Assembly: GCA_015660885.1 (NCBI GenBank)
Contig: JACTUB010000013.1
Coordinates: 1 to 64,000, forward strand
Length of the DNA: 64,000 nt
Origin: Methanoregulaceae archaeon
GTDB lineage: Archaea; Halobacteriota; Methanomicrobia; Methanomicrobiales; Methanospirillaceae
Direction of reading: 5' to 3'
Under the pieces are notes generated by a model. It had not been told where the DNA came from and searched no databases. It saw only the letters and a list, made by a program, of their open reading frames with translations. This document shows positions 1-9,366 of the stretch, piece after piece. The translations under genes and the position numbers were made by a program. Each line of letters opens with the position of its first letter. Position 1 is the first letter of the stretch.

Positions 1-416
1 AAAATTAATGCAATAGCACCGAGAATTGCCACGGTCACTACATCGAAGACGCGCTCAACGACAACCGAGGAAATTCCCTCTGAATAGGTGGTGTCATATT
101 CATGCTTGAGAATAAATACCCGTACAAAGTCGCCAAGACGTGCAGGGACAACGAGGTTGGCGGTCTGGCTGACAAATATACATGCCGTAGAAACAACGAG
201 ACTGATTTGGTAACTGAGGCTTCGCAGGATAGTTTGATATCTCCAGCCACGGAGCCACCATGCAGCTAGGCAGATTCCCACGCCAATGGCAAGATATCCC
301 GGGACTACATGCCGGAGGGCTTCAAGCAGATCATCCCAGACCCTGAAGAGCATATATGCGATGATACTGATGGCAATAATGGTCGGTATAACGATTGCAC
401 TAACTTTTCGATACAT
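1..416 (-). CDS. Flippase-like LPG-synthase TM family protein (UPF0104), 5' part
   Basis: Only the N-terminal ~138 residues are in the window; the gene runs off the left edge. Translating the minus strand from the ATG at 416 gives a hydrophobic protein with an N-terminal membrane segment and the motif VPARLGDFVRVFILK, followed by SSVVVERVFDVV. This pattern (Gly-Asp-x-x-Arg, then Glu-Arg-x-x-Asp) is typical of the UPF0104 / lysylphosphatidylglycerol synthase transmembrane family. Its start overlaps the end of the upstream glycosyltransferase by 17 bases, so the two are probably translated together. In haloarchaeal AglD a GT2 domain and this membrane domain are fused in one protein, so a role in dolichol-linked glycosylation or glycolipid transfer is inferred. 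Substrate unknown. Confidence 0.75.
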   Translation of the reverse strand, partial: MYRKVSAIVIPTIIAISIIAYMLFRVWDDLLEALRHVVPGYLAIGVGICLAAWWLRGWRYQTILRSLSYQISLVVSTACIFVSQTANLVVPARLGDFVRVFILKHEYDTTYSEGISSVVVERVFDVVTVAILGAIALI

Positions 417-1116
417 GAATCTGCCACCACAATATCAGAATCGAGGATCCCATTTCAAAAACGTCGTTTATTTTTACCGTTGTCCCTTTGCCGGCTCTCC
501 AGCGAACGGGAAATTCCCGCACGACGCATCCATTCCGTTGTGCCCGGACAAGGAGTTCCGTGTCCCAGAACCAGTGGTTTGAGTGGATGGCTGGAAGGAT
601 GCAGGATATATGTCCTTTATTAAATGCTTTGAACCCGCACTGGTGATCGTAAATCCTGCTTCCCAGAAATAATCTGACAAGAAAATTATAGGAACGACTT
701 GCTATCTCACGACCACCGGAACGCACAATATCGCTTCCGGGCATGAGCCGTGATCCGGTAGCGATATCCGCTCCTTCTTGGATTACATGTATAATCTCGG
801 GAAGATGACGCATATCGGTTGCGAGATCCACGTCATAATAACATACGATTTCTCCTCTGGACTCAGAAATTGCCCGGTTAAGCGCTTTACCGCGTCCCAG
901 GCGTTCATCACTATGAAGAAGATGAATACGCGAATCCTGCTGTTCATACTGGCGTACAAGACCGGCACTTCCGTCAGTGCTGCCATCCTCTGCAATAATC
1001 AGTTCAAATTCTTCTGTAACCAGGGACAGGGTTTCAACAGACCGGGGGATGGCAATCTCAAGTGAATGTTTATCATTGAAAACTGGTATGATTGCGGTCA
1101 CGTCAGGGGCAGTCAT
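400..1116 (-). CDS. Family 2 glycosyltransferase (dolichyl-phosphate sugar synthase-like)
   Basis: A 238-residue GT-A fold glycosyltransferase. The N-terminus has the nucleotide-sugar motif TAIIPVFND, followed by ELIIAEDGSTDGS and the metal-binding DVDLA (DxD-like). LMPGSDIVRSGGRE, DHQCGFKAFN and a WFWDTELL motif further on are typical of the ALG5/DPM1-like subgroup that charges dolichyl phosphate. There is no membrane domain; that function may be supplied by the UPF0104-type protein encoded directly downstream, whose start overlaps this gene. Its own start overlaps the upstream FAD oxidoreductase by 14 bases. The three genes form one tightly packed unit. The donor sugar cannot be read from sequence. 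Confidence 0.85.
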   Translation of the reverse strand: MTAPDVTAIIPVFNDKHSLEIAIPRSVETLSLVTEEFELIIAEDGSTDGSAGLVRQYEQQDSRIHLLHSDERLGRGKALNRAISESRGEIVCYYDVDLATDMRHLPEIIHVIQEGADIATGSRLMPGSDIVRSGGREIASRSYNFLVRLFLGSRIYDHQCGFKAFNKGHISCILPAIHSNHWFWDTELLVRAQRNGCVVREFPVRWRAGKGTTVKINDVFEMGSSILILWWQIHVSKS

Positions 1117-2341
1117 TTGAACTCCCGGATCTGATGCAATCGGCTACTTCGGATCCAGCACGTATGGATCCTTCCATACTTCTTTCGGGATAATTTGTCC
1201 GGGAGAACATCCCTGCCAAAAAAAGCCCCCGTTGTTCATAAGATGGGATGAGCGAGCGATAACCTGTTGTATAAACCGGCCCTGCCCAGGAATCGACTGC
1301 CATTTTATGCCAATGGATCTCATCCTTTGTCAGGGAAAAACGGGTACAGAAATCCTTAAGCATCTGCGCGTCAAGATTCGGATGAACCATGCCGGAAAAG
1401 TACGAAGCAAGGTATACGATATGTTCGCCATATCTGTCGGCAGGAATAAAATTTGTGTGAGCAACTACTGCACCATAGGGAGCAGGATCTTTCATGTTCA
1501 GCCAGTAAATGCCCCCGGTTACGTCTCGTTTAATGGCGAGAATCATGCATGCAGCTCCCTGATAGGGAATAGGAGGTAGTACCGGGCCGCCAATCTTTTC
1601 GAGTTCCTGGGGAGGGATAGTAGAAATAATCGTATCATAACGTGTACCGTTTATCTCCCACGCTCCGTTCCGGTAAGAAACAGATGAAACCGGGGTACGT
1701 TTCTGAATCCTCCCTCCTTTTGATTCAATAAATCTTTCAAGTGCATCAATAATCTGATGAAATCCCCCCTTCAGGTATCCCAGATGTTCTCCGGAAATAC
1801 CACGGTCAGACCGGATTGCAACACGGTTGAATAACCAAGCTGCAGAAACATCTTTTCTCCGTTCCCCGAATTTACTTTTCAGAAGGGGTTCAAAAAATGA
1901 CGAATAAATGTTTTTTCCGAGATGTTCAATAATATACTGATCAGCCGGAATATCATCGAGGGTTACAAGACTTGTTTTTTTTGCTTTAAAGGTGAATAAA
2001 CCAAGTTTCATTTTATCAATGAGAGACAATCCCGGGTAGGCCAGGATCTGCAGAGGGGTGTTCAGTGGGTAGATCTTGTTTCTCACAAAATATCCGGTTG
2101 TAACCGTTTTCCATTCAATCTTCCCGGAAAGCCCTAATTCATCTATTAACCCAAAAAGTCTGGTATCATGGGAGAAACAATGGTGATAATACTTCTCTAT
2201 CCAGTAACCGTTCACGTTATATGATGAAAGACAACCGCCGAGGCAAGGCATTTTCTCAAACAGGTCAACCTCATGCTCATGTACGAGCCTGCTGCCAGCA
2301 ACAAGTCCTGTTAATCCGCCACCGATTATTCCGATCTTCAT
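1103..2341 (-). CDS. NAD(P)/FAD-dependent oxidoreductase (amine oxidase / protoporphyrinogen oxidase-like)
   Basis: A 412-residue flavoprotein. The N-terminal MKIGIIGGGLTGLVAG is a Rossmann dinucleotide motif (GxGxxG), followed at the end of strand 2 by an acidic residue in DLFEKMPCLGG. The C-terminus has GLFLAGMFSRTNYPERSMEG, the second FAD-contact region of the amine oxidase/UDP-galactopyranose mutase superfamily. It is first in a minus-strand unit with a GT2 glycosyltransferase and a UPF0104 membrane protein, both overlapping head to tail. That setting suggests sugar or lipid-carrier modification for the cell surface rather than haem synthesis, but the substrate is not evident. The upstream 190 bases are AT-rich and separate it divergently from the tubulin homologue. 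Confidence 0.8.
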   Translation of the reverse strand: MKIGIIGGGLTGLVAGSRLVHEHEVDLFEKMPCLGGCLSSYNVNGYWIEKYYHHCFSHDTRLFGLIDELGLSGKIEWKTVTTGYFVRNKIYPLNTPLQILAYPGLSLIDKMKLGLFTFKAKKTSLVTLDDIPADQYIIEHLGKNIYSSFFEPLLKSKFGERRKDVSAAWLFNRVAIRSDRGISGEHLGYLKGGFHQIIDALERFIESKGGRIQKRTPVSSVSYRNGAWEINGTRYDTIISTIPPQELEKIGGPVLPPIPYQGAACMILAIKRDVTGGIYWLNMKDPAPYGAVVAHTNFIPADRYGEHIVYLASYFSGMVHPNLDAQMLKDFCTRFSLTKDEIHWHKMAVDSWAGPVYTTGYRSLIPSYEQRGLFLAGMFSRTNYPERSMEGSIRAGSEVADCIRSGSSNDCP

Positions 2342-2493
2342 AATAAGTATTCTATAGTATTTTCAGGGCGAAATGAAAAAGGCTCCGGATAATTACCGTA
2401 ATTTAGTTTTATACCCTCGGAGAGATTATAAGAAAGTTTTTGTATTGTCGAAATCAACCGTAATAACAGCAAAATCACTTAAACGAATAAGAA

Positions 2494-2504
2494 AAATATA
2501 ATTA
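2494..2504 (+). promoter_or_regulatory. Putative TATA box for the tubulin homologue
   Basis: An AT-only stretch (AAATATAATTA) lies about 30 bases upstream of the ATG at 2534, which would put transcription start within a few bases of the start codon (short-leader or leaderless transcript). Judged by eye from spacing only. Confidence 0.35.
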
Positions 2505-2533
2505 TCTAACAGCCCATTGGATGGTGTCACCAG

Positions 2534-3712
2534 ATGCGCGTATTTTTCATAGGTTTTGGTCAAGCGGGCGGCAAAATTGTCGATATGTTTATCGAGCAGG
2601 ATAGAAAGCTCGGAACAACCAGTTTCAGGGGAATTGCCGTCAACACAGCGCGAACGGACCTGATGGGTTTAAAAAATATTGAGATGAAAGACCGGATACT
2701 TATAGGGCAGACCATGCTTAAAGGTCATGGAGTCGGTACTGATAATGTAACCGGGGCACGTGTCACGGCAGATGAAATTGACAGCGTTATCAGTGCTATT
2801 GACACCCGGGGTACCCATGATGTTGATGCGTTTGTCATCGTTGCAGGTCTTGGAGGCGGTACCGGATCCGGTGGTTCACCAGTACTTGCACGACATCTTA
2901 AACGCATTTACCGCGAACCGGTCTACGCACTCGGAATCATCCCAGCACCCGAAGAAGGGCGGCTGTATTCCTATAATGCAGCCCGCAGTCTGACCACGCT
3001 GGTCAATGAGTGCGATAACACTTTTATTTTTGACAACAGCGCCTGGAAAAATGAGGGTGAAAGCGTAAAAAGTGCATTTCAGCGCCTGAATAACGAAGTG
3101 GTTCGGAGGTTTGGCGTGCTTTTCCGGGCTGGCGAAGTAAGTAAAATGGGCGTTGGTGAGATGGTTGTTGACTCAAGTGAAATTATCAACACCCTCCGGG
3201 GTGGAGGTATAACTTCTGTGGGATATGCAATCAGCGAGGTGATGAGCAGGCAGACAAAGAAGAAACGGGGACTTATCAGAGGTCTGAAGGACAAGTTTGG
3301 CGGCAAGCGGGAGGCAAATGAAGAAGTACTGCTCGGGGAAGACAAAACCGCAAAAATCGTTTCGCTTGTACGCAGGGCAATGCTTGGCAGGCTTACCCTT
3401 CCCTGCGACTACTCTACTGCAGAGCGGGCCCTCGTACTGCTCGCGGGTCCGCCGGATGAAATGGATCGTAAAGGTGTTGAAAAAGCAAAAAGCTGGGTTG
3501 AAGAGAACATTGCGGGTGTCGAGGTGCGTGGTGGTGATTACCCGGTCAGCAGTGAATATGTTGCAGCGGTCGTGATGCTGGCGACTGTTGGAAATGCACC
3601 CAGGATCAAGGAACTTCTCGATATTGCAAAAGAAACAAAGGAAGATGTTATAAAGTCCAAGGAGAAAAAATCGACTATGTTTGAAGAGGGCATAGATCCT
3701 CTATTCGAATGA
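2534..3712 (+). CDS. Tubulin/FtsZ-family GTPase of CetZ type
   Basis: A 392-residue tubulin superfamily protein. The N-terminal FIGFGQAGGKIVD is the FtsZ-type nucleotide motif with an added Gln. The tubulin signature is AGLGGGTGSGGSP at about residues 104-116, and NECDNTFIFDNSAW corresponds to the FtsZ sugar-binding region. A basic insert (RQTKKKRGLIRGLKDKFGGKRE) sits near residues 238-260, and the acidic C-terminal tail ends IDPLFE. Signature and length fit the archaeal CetZ (FtsZ3) group better than FtsZ1/2, although the family call is by eye. CetZ proteins control cell shape in haloarchaea; their role in methanogens is less clear. Its stop codon overlaps the start of the next gene (ATGA), indicating translational coupling with a membrane-anchored protein. 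Confidence 0.85.
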   Translation: MRVFFIGFGQAGGKIVDMFIEQDRKLGTTSFRGIAVNTARTDLMGLKNIEMKDRILIGQTMLKGHGVGTDNVTGARVTADEIDSVISAIDTRGTHDVDAFVIVAGLGGGTGSGGSPVLARHLKRIYREPVYALGIIPAPEEGRLYSYNAARSLTTLVNECDNTFIFDNSAWKNEGESVKSAFQRLNNEVVRRFGVLFRAGEVSKMGVGEMVVDSSEIINTLRGGGITSVGYAISEVMSRQTKKKRGLIRGLKDKFGGKREANEEVLLGEDKTAKIVSLVRRAMLGRLTLPCDYSTAERALVLLAGPPDEMDRKGVEKAKSWVEENIAGVEVRGGDYPVSSEYVAAVVMLATVGNAPRIKELLDIAKETKEDVIKSKEKKSTMFEEGIDPLFE

Positions 3713-4830
3713 GGTTTACCATGAAGGGATTAATGAAATGGACTGTTTTTATACTATTTCTCGTTGTGTGCATTCAGGTCGTGTCTGCGTTTTCTGTATC
3801 ATCATTATCGATTGATCCTTCAGGGTCGCTGACTCCGGCAACTCCGGTAACGGTGGCCTTCAAGATTGATAATTCCGGAGTATTTCCCTCTGATGACGAG
3901 CTCCAGCTTTTCACTGAACTCGATAAACCCACATGGACTTACACCATTATTGTGAACGGTATTGAAAATTTACGACCCGTTATGGGAGGACGGACCCTTG
4001 CAATAAGCGGGTTTGAGCTCAACTATAAAACAACAGATGAGGTGTCTGTACGGGTTACATTGGAAGGAGTTGCACCTGCTGTGACTGAGACGTCCAATAA
4101 AACCGTCATCAGGATCACGGAATATAATTCGAATGGACAAGCAATCACCAGTACGCAGGTTGAAAATACGGCACTTGTCATCAACACCGCGGAAGTAGCT
4201 TCGGTCATTTCTTCCCGTGATGCGGACCTTCAGGTCTACCGGACGCATATCGATGAAAAGGCTGCACTGGGTATCGACACCAGTGCGGCTGAGGCAAAAT
4301 ATAATGAGGCCAAGCAGGACTTGGACTCTGCCCGGTCCCTTCCTTCGAATCAGTATGCAACAGCGCTTTCTGATCTCAACGCAGCAACTACTGCCATGCA
4401 GGATGGAGAAAAAGCTCTCGACAAGGCTTGGGCGGAAAATGAAGTTGCAGACGCACAAATCCCCATCAATAATGTGGATGCCGTAATCAGCTGGTTTAAA
4501 GGGAACTCCAGCACGGCCAATGATAACCAGCTTCCCGCCATTATCACCAAACGTGAAGTGGCGGTGAGTTATCTCTCCACTGCTAATGATGATATCGCCA
4601 ATGGTAATTATGCACAGGCCCGGTTGAAGGCACAGGATGCTTTCTCAAAAGGGAATGAATCCTACACGGACGCACTCGCACGCCAGCAACAACTCTCGTC
4701 GGGATTTAGCCTGCCTATCCCAAATATTGGAGGAAGTTTATTCATTGTTCTGGGTATCATTGTGATTGTCCTGATTGTGGTTGGTGTCATTATTTACCGA
4801 AAACGTTCTCAATGGGATGAACTCGGTTAA
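3709..4830 (+). CDS. Secreted, C-terminally membrane-anchored coiled-coil protein coupled to CetZ
   Basis: A 373-residue protein of no named family that I recognise. It has an N-terminal signal peptide (hydrophobic WTVFILFLVVCIQVVSA) and a beta-rich domain at about 30-160 (SIDPSGSLTPATPVTVAFKI resembles an archaeal adhesin-like Ig domain). An Ala/Gln/Asp-rich helical region at about 165-330 is consistent with coiled coil. A single membrane segment follows near 345-365 (FIVLGIIVIVLIVVGVII), then a short basic cytoplasmic tail. The extracellular domain would be tethered by the C-terminus. The ATG overlaps the stop of the tubulin homologue by four bases; a second possible start is 3721. The overlap suggests stoichiometric production and a shared role at the envelope; function unknown. 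Confidence 0.8.
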   Translation: MRFTMKGLMKWTVFILFLVVCIQVVSAFSVSSLSIDPSGSLTPATPVTVAFKIDNSGVFPSDDELQLFTELDKPTWTYTIIVNGIENLRPVMGGRTLAISGFELNYKTTDEVSVRVTLEGVAPAVTETSNKTVIRITEYNSNGQAITSTQVENTALVINTAEVASVISSRDADLQVYRTHIDEKAALGIDTSAAEAKYNEAKQDLDSARSLPSNQYATALSDLNAATTAMQDGEKALDKAWAENEVADAQIPINNVDAVISWFKGNSSTANDNQLPAIITKREVAVSYLSTANDDIANGNYAQARLKAQDAFSKGNESYTDALARQQQLSSGFSLPIPNIGGSLFIVLGIIVIVLIVVGVIIYRKRSQWDELG

Positions 4831-5332
4831 TTCACTGGAAATCTCATTCCCTCTCCTTTTTTTCATAGTTTTCGCAAATATTCTCGGATCAGCTATCTGG
4901 AGAACAACGCCCGAAGCATTATGGAACAATCCTGCAGGATTGACAAATACCGGAATCATACTTTTGTTAAAACACACATTCCCGCCAGGGACTACGGTAC
5001 CGGTTCTCCAATATCGATGTCTTCCAGAGAAACAAGAACCTTAGGATTTAGTGAGGTCACGACATTCGTGGTAGCAAAGAATGGCGAATGCATACAGTCA
5101 GGCACTGACAAAAAAAGTTATCGCGAGATTTTATTGAACCAACGAAATTATCTTGCTCTCAGTCCGGAGATGCATGAGCTGTACGGAGAGCAAAACCGCC
5201 AGATGAGCGGTCATCCGATTGATATTTCAATCAAATGCAGCTGGTTATGATCCTCATGATTACCTGACAAATCATGGATGGGGAGGGAATTTTTTCATTT
5301 AAAAAGATTGAGGGAATTAAAAAAAGTATTTT
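4831..5332. other. Intergenic stretch with one doubtful ORF
   Basis: Five hundred bases between two convergent genes. A plus-strand ORF at 4921-5250 (109 codons) is open and slightly hydrophilic, but I recognise no family, see no ribosome-binding site, and its codons look unlike the neighbours. It could be a decayed gene or chance. The tail of the region (5300-5330) is A-rich and may hold terminators for both flanking genes. Confidence 0.3.
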
Positions 5333-6970
5333 TCATGACATCTTGTGGGGGGTAAAAACATCTATATTGATACTTCCCATCCTGCCATCCCTATGGAAAT
5401 AATAATCGATCAACCGGTTCTCGTTGTCATAATATGAGAACCAGTAATCCAGTTTGAAGGTCTTCTTGTCGTACCCCTCAATGGACGGATAGCTTGCGGC
5501 ATCCCAGAGTATGATGACGCCGGGTTCATCCTGCGTAAGTGTATGTTCATCAACAATATCACCATAAAATTTGATTTTATTCCAGCGTTCTCCCCGGTAG
5601 TACCAAGGAAGCGGCCAGTAATTCTTTGATGCAACTACGACATGGTCGGTTGCATCGATAAGCTGCATGACATCACGCAAATCTTCTGAATTCTGTACCT
5701 GGACTATCGGCTCGTTGATATCGGCAGGAATGAACGCTACATGCCATGTCATGATAGCGAGGAACAGGCATCCAATTACGGCAAATACTATCTTCTGCCA
5801 GTTCAGTTTATAAACTGCTACAAAACACATAGGGAGTAGCTGCGGGATGATTAGCCACGGCACTTTTTCTCCGAAAAAAGCATAAAAGGCCATAACCAGA
5901 ATCATCCAATAGAGACAGAATCTGAAGAACTCATCGGATTTGGAATAAACCTCTTCCTTATTTTTTAACTGGTGCAGGCTGATTGCAGCGAGTTCAGCGG
6001 TTGGGATTCCAGACCGTCTGTATTTTATCCGGTTTTTCAATCGCTTCATGAACAGTGGAGGATTGAGTCCTTTACCCAGAATTTGAAGGGTTCCGATTAT
6101 TGCGAGAATAAATATTGGTAACTCATACAGAAGATAAAGTGGAATATAAAAGTACAAAGGCCCGCCCAGTCGCTGCTCGTTATGCATCGCGGTCCAGTGC
6201 TCAATAGCCTCGTACCAGCCGGTCGTGTTTAACGCAAAATTCTGACCAATCAGAGTGTCAACATGCGCACCGAATGCCGAATAAAGGACAGCCATAATCC
6301 CAAAGACTATGAATGCCCCGAGAATAAGATCGTACTTCCAGTCAGGAGGTAAAGTGAATTTTCCACGCCATATAGCAAAGATAAAAAATGATGCAAAGAT
6401 GATAAGGATAACGGGCATCTCTTCCTTGCAGCAGAGTGCACCGCCCATTGCTATTGCAGCAATGATCGCGTATCTCGATTGTCCATATTCGAAATAATAC
6501 AGGATGGCGACAAGGAGGAGGAACGTAAAAAAAAGCATGAAAATATCATGCCGAAGGAAGCGGGAGAAGTAAACCATATCCGGAGAAAGCGCAATGAGAA
6601 GAGCGGCCAAAAGAGTCTGTTTTTTGTCGATGTATCCAATGCGGTAGATACAATACACGAGGGGGATAAGCAGGGTTCCAAAGAGTGCAGGGAGTAACCG
6701 GGCGACGAGATCTGAATCTCCAAAGAGGGAGAACATTCCAGCGGTTACATAATAAAGAAATGGCCCATGATAACTCGGATCATATGCCCATGCACCAGTG
6801 GTCAGCAGTTCATAGGAAAACCATGAATGAATCGCTTCATCATGGTGCAGCAACTTGAGATCCAAATTCCAGAACCGTACAAACAGAGCAATAATGAGAA
6901 TTAAAAGAAAAATTCTTTCAAAAGTAAAAAATTGTCTGATTTTTTGGGAAAACTCAGCGGCCTGCTGCAC
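5333..6970 (-). CDS. Agl23-like multi-membrane-spanning protein (GT39/PMT superfamily, TIGR03663-like)
   Basis: A 545-residue membrane protein of the C-type glycosyltransferase superfamily. After the first membrane helix the luminal loop has LLHHDEAIHSW; the acidic pair (about D44/E45) is the hallmark of these dolichol-phosphate-sugar-using enzymes. SPDMVYFSRFLRHDIFMLF and GEKVPWLIIPQLLP match the archaeal family described as flippase-activity-associated protein Agl23. About 10-12 helices are visible, and the C-terminal 130 residues form a soluble extracellular domain. The start is GTG with GGTG just upstream; it lies 9 bases after rpsJ, so it can be co-transcribed with tuf-rpsJ. It supports a dolichol-linked N-glycosylation pathway with the genes at the left edge. 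Exact reaction unproven. Confidence 0.8.
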   Translation of the reverse strand: MQQAAEFSQKIRQFFTFERIFLLILIIALFVRFWNLDLKLLHHDEAIHSWFSYELLTTGAWAYDPSYHGPFLYYVTAGMFSLFGDSDLVARLLPALFGTLLIPLVYCIYRIGYIDKKQTLLAALLIALSPDMVYFSRFLRHDIFMLFFTFLLLVAILYYFEYGQSRYAIIAAIAMGGALCCKEEMPVILIIFASFFIFAIWRGKFTLPPDWKYDLILGAFIVFGIMAVLYSAFGAHVDTLIGQNFALNTTGWYEAIEHWTAMHNEQRLGGPLYFYIPLYLLYELPIFILAIIGTLQILGKGLNPPLFMKRLKNRIKYRRSGIPTAELAAISLHQLKNKEEVYSKSDEFFRFCLYWMILVMAFYAFFGEKVPWLIIPQLLPMCFVAVYKLNWQKIVFAVIGCLFLAIMTWHVAFIPADINEPIVQVQNSEDLRDVMQLIDATDHVVVASKNYWPLPWYYRGERWNKIKFYGDIVDEHTLTQDEPGVIILWDAASYPSIEGYDKKTFKLDYWFSYYDNENRLIDYYFHRDGRMGSINIDVFTPHKMS

Positions 6971-6979
6971 GCCGCACCT

Positions 6980-7288
6980 TTAACTCTCTAATACGATTTC
7001 AATACCTATATCTTTTGGCACCTGGATGCGCATGAGCTGACGGAGTGCACGTTCATCCGCATCAATATCGATGAGGCGTTTGTGTATACGCATCTGCCAG
7101 CGGTCCCATGTGGCCGTTCCTTCTCCGTCCGGGCTCTTGCGGATCGGAACAACCAGTCGTTTGGTCGGGAGCGGTATCGGACCGGCCAGATTTACACCTG
7201 TGCGTTCTGCAATCTCGCGGATTCTATCACAGACCATCTCTACTTTATCAAAATCAGTTCCTGTCAGGCGAATTCTGGCTTTCTGCAT
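6980..7288 (-). CDS. rpsJ: 30S ribosomal protein S10
   Basis: A 102-residue protein of full length for archaeal S10 (uS10). It begins [22 protein letters not shown] and has the conserved [22 protein letters not shown] loop and a [13 protein letters not shown] segment. It sits in the small-subunit head as part of the 30S ribosome and follows tuf by 19 bases on the minus strand, the usual archaeal arrangement at the end of the str-type operon. No anomaly seen. Confidence 0.97.
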   Translation of the reverse strand: MQKARIRLTGTDFDKVEMVCDRIREIAERTGVNLAGPIPLPTKRLVVPIRKSPDGEGTATWDRWQMRIHKRLIDIDADERALRQLMRIQVPKDIGIEIVLES

Positions 7289-7307
7289 GATATAACCACC
7301 AAAAAAT

Positions 7308-8585
7308 TTATCTCATTTGTTTTGCCTGGATGGCGATACACATCCCGGCAGCGATCGTTGAACCCATATCCCGGACGGCAAACCTGCCAAGTTGTGGGAG
7401 TTCTTTTACGGTCTCGATGACCATTGGTTTTGTTGGTTTGATTACAACGATTGCTGCATCACCGGTTTTTAGGAACGTTGGATTTTCCTCTTTGGTCTGA
7501 CCAGTACGCGGATCAAGTTTCTTTTTGAGTTCCACGAATGTACACGCTGTCTGTGCAGTGTGGCAATGGAAAACCGGCGTATAGCCCACGGTAAGCGCAC
7601 TCGGATGCTGGAGTACGACTATCTGTGCAGTGAATTCATCTGCAACTGTGGGTGGTGCTTCTGCAGGACCACAGACATCACCACGGCGGATATCGCCTTT
7701 GCCGATTCCACGGACGTTGAATCCGACGTTATCACCAGGTATTGCCTGGGGGATATCTTCGTGGTGCATTTCAATGGACTTGATTTCTCCATCCTTGTTG
7801 GCAGGCATGAAGGAGACTTTCATCCCCTTCTTCATGATTCCCGTTTCAACACGGCCGACGGGCACAGTGCCGATACCGCTAATGCTGTATACATCCTGAA
7901 TTGGCAGACGGAGTGGTTTGTCGGTGGGTTTTTCGGGTGACTTGAAGGTGTCGAGGGCAGAAATAAGGGGAAGACCTTTGTACCAAGGCATTTCCGGGCT
8001 GTTTACCTTGATATTCTGGCCACCAAGTGCGCTCATGGGTATAAAAAGAGTATCGTCAGGTTTGTAGCCGACCATTTTAATGAGGTCTGAAAGGTCTTTC
8101 TTTACTTCATTAAAGCGTTTCTCCTCAAATTTTACCGCATCCATCTTATTGATAGCAACTATGATTTGGGAAATTCCAAGAGTACGGGCGAGGAACACAT
8201 GTTCCTTCGTCTGCTCCATAACGCCATCCGGTGCTGCTACAACGAGAATTGCAGCATCAGCCTGGGAAGCGCCCGTGATCATGTTTTTGACAAAGTCTCT
8301 GTGTCCCGGACAGTCCACGACGGTGAAATAGAATTTGGGCGTATCGAATCGTTTATGGGCGATATCAATCGTGATACCTCGTTCGCGTTCTTCCTTCAGG
8401 TTGTCCATAACCCAGGCGAATTCAAAGGTTGCCTTTCCCTTTGATTCAGCCTCCTTCCGGTAACCTTCAATGATGTGTGCAGGTACTGCACCGGTTTCGA
8501 ACATCATTCTTCCGACCAGAGTTGACTTTCCATGGTCAATGTGTCCGATAACAGCCAGATTCATATGGGGCTTTTCAGATGCCAT
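7308..8585 (-). CDS. tuf: Translation elongation factor EF-1alpha
   Basis: A 425-residue GTPase that delivers aminoacyl-tRNA to the ribosome. All G motifs are present: GHIDHGKST (P-loop, about residues 11-19), the [11 protein letters not shown] switch I region, DCPGHRDF (switch II), NKMD (about 149-152) and SALGG. Domains 2 and 3 follow, with [14 protein letters not shown] and FAVRDMG near the end. A strong ribosome-binding site (GGAGG, 8592-8596 on the minus strand) precedes the ATG. A TATA-like element lies about 75 bases upstream of the start, so a leadered transcript is expected. rpsJ follows. Confidence 0.98.
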   Translation of the reverse strand: MASEKPHMNLAVIGHIDHGKSTLVGRMMFETGAVPAHIIEGYRKEAESKGKATFEFAWVMDNLKEERERGITIDIAHKRFDTPKFYFTVVDCPGHRDFVKNMITGASQADAAILVVAAPDGVMEQTKEHVFLARTLGISQIIVAINKMDAVKFEEKRFNEVKKDLSDLIKMVGYKPDDTLFIPMSALGGQNIKVNSPEMPWYKGLPLISALDTFKSPEKPTDKPLRLPIQDVYSISGIGTVPVGRVETGIMKKGMKVSFMPANKDGEIKSIEMHHEDIPQAIPGDNVGFNVRGIGKGDIRRGDVCGPAEAPPTVADEFTAQIVVLQHPSALTVGYTPVFHCHTAQTACTFVELKKKLDPRTGQTKEENPTFLKTGDAAIVVIKPTKPMVIETVKELPQLGRFAVRDMGSTIAAGMCIAIQAKQMR

Positions 8586-8658
8586 TTCGTTCCTCCAAAT
8601 GTGTGGGACTGTCCGCTTACAGTCAGTTTATGCGAGTATTACATATATGAGACCCATC

Positions 8659-8668
8659 TATATAAATT
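8659..8668 (-). promoter_or_regulatory. Putative TATA box of the tuf-rpsJ operon
   Basis: On the minus strand the sequence reads AATAATTTATATAG, a good archaeal BRE-like A-rich run followed by TTTATATA. It lies about 75 bases upstream of the tuf ATG, with the GGAGG ribosome-binding site in between. Confidence 0.5.
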
Positions 8669-8749
8669 ATTTTGATTCACAAATTCTGTTTCCTCCGAAG
8701 AAAATTTTGCATCGACACTATCATATCAGATGCCCGAATATCTTTTCAT

Positions 8750-9043
8750 ATGAAGACACTGCCATTTCAGCGCGATGAAAAAAAGAACAGGATTGCCGTA
8801 ACCTGTTCAGACGCAGAAGTTTCAGTCTATAGTCATTGTGCATATTGCAGGCATTGCAAAGGTATATGGGTGGGCAAACGGCTGGTCCCTTCACCCCAGA
8901 CACAGGCACTATCCGACTTCAGGCACGGTACTGGCGGCGACGATATGCTGATGGACGCGGCGATGATGTTTAATACTCTCGTCCGGGATGGGTTATCGTT
9001 GGAATGCACTGATGATGAGAACATGGGATTTATGCGGCGATAA
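8750..9043 (+). CDS. Small cysteine-containing protein of unknown function
   Basis: Ninety-seven residues from the ATG at 8750; the frame stays open further upstream, but the nearest good start is here. The N-terminal half has a Cys-rich patch (VTCSDAEVSVYSHCAYCRHC) with CAYCRHCKG looking like a metal-binding knuckle. The C-terminal half is soluble and mixed. I recognise no family. The reading frame is plausible because of the clustered cysteines and absence of an overlapping alternative gene, but there is no clear ribosome-binding site. It is divergent from tuf and shares its upstream region. Confidence 0.5.
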   Translation: MKTLPFQRDEKKNRIAVTCSDAEVSVYSHCAYCRHCKGIWVGKRLVPSPQTQALSDFRHGTGGDDMLMDAAMMFNTLVRDGLSLECTDDENMGFMRR

Positions 9044-9366
9044 ACAAATTACTGTTTTTTGCCTCCAGGGCAGCCGTGTTGCAACAATTTTGTGTAAAAG
9101 TTTTCTGAGTGGACCAGGATTTAACCTTGACTTACTTCATATACACTATAAATTTTTGACCAACCGGACTAAAGAATATCTCCCGGAAACCTTAGGCCAG
9201 GTTCGCTACCTTTAAACTCTGGAATGTGACCGATCCTGGAAAAAAGGTATTTGTGCCACCCATTCTAAGGTGGGTCCACCATTTGGGAAAACATACTTTT
9301 CTCTTTTTACCAGAAGGCTGTAATTTTCACTTTTAAAAGAAATAAAGAAATTAAAGAACCGACCTA
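9044..9366. other. Intergenic stretch, possible hairpin
   Basis: About 320 bases without a supportable gene. A short inverted repeat (CCACC/GGTGG) near 9257-9276 is followed by a T-rich tract at 9297-9310 and could end transcription of the small plus-strand gene. Nothing else seen. Confidence 0.3.

Noticed and set aside
4921..5250. 109-codon plus-strand ORF as a confident gene
   Set aside because: No start signal, no recognisable motif and atypical composition; left as doubtful within the intergenic entry.
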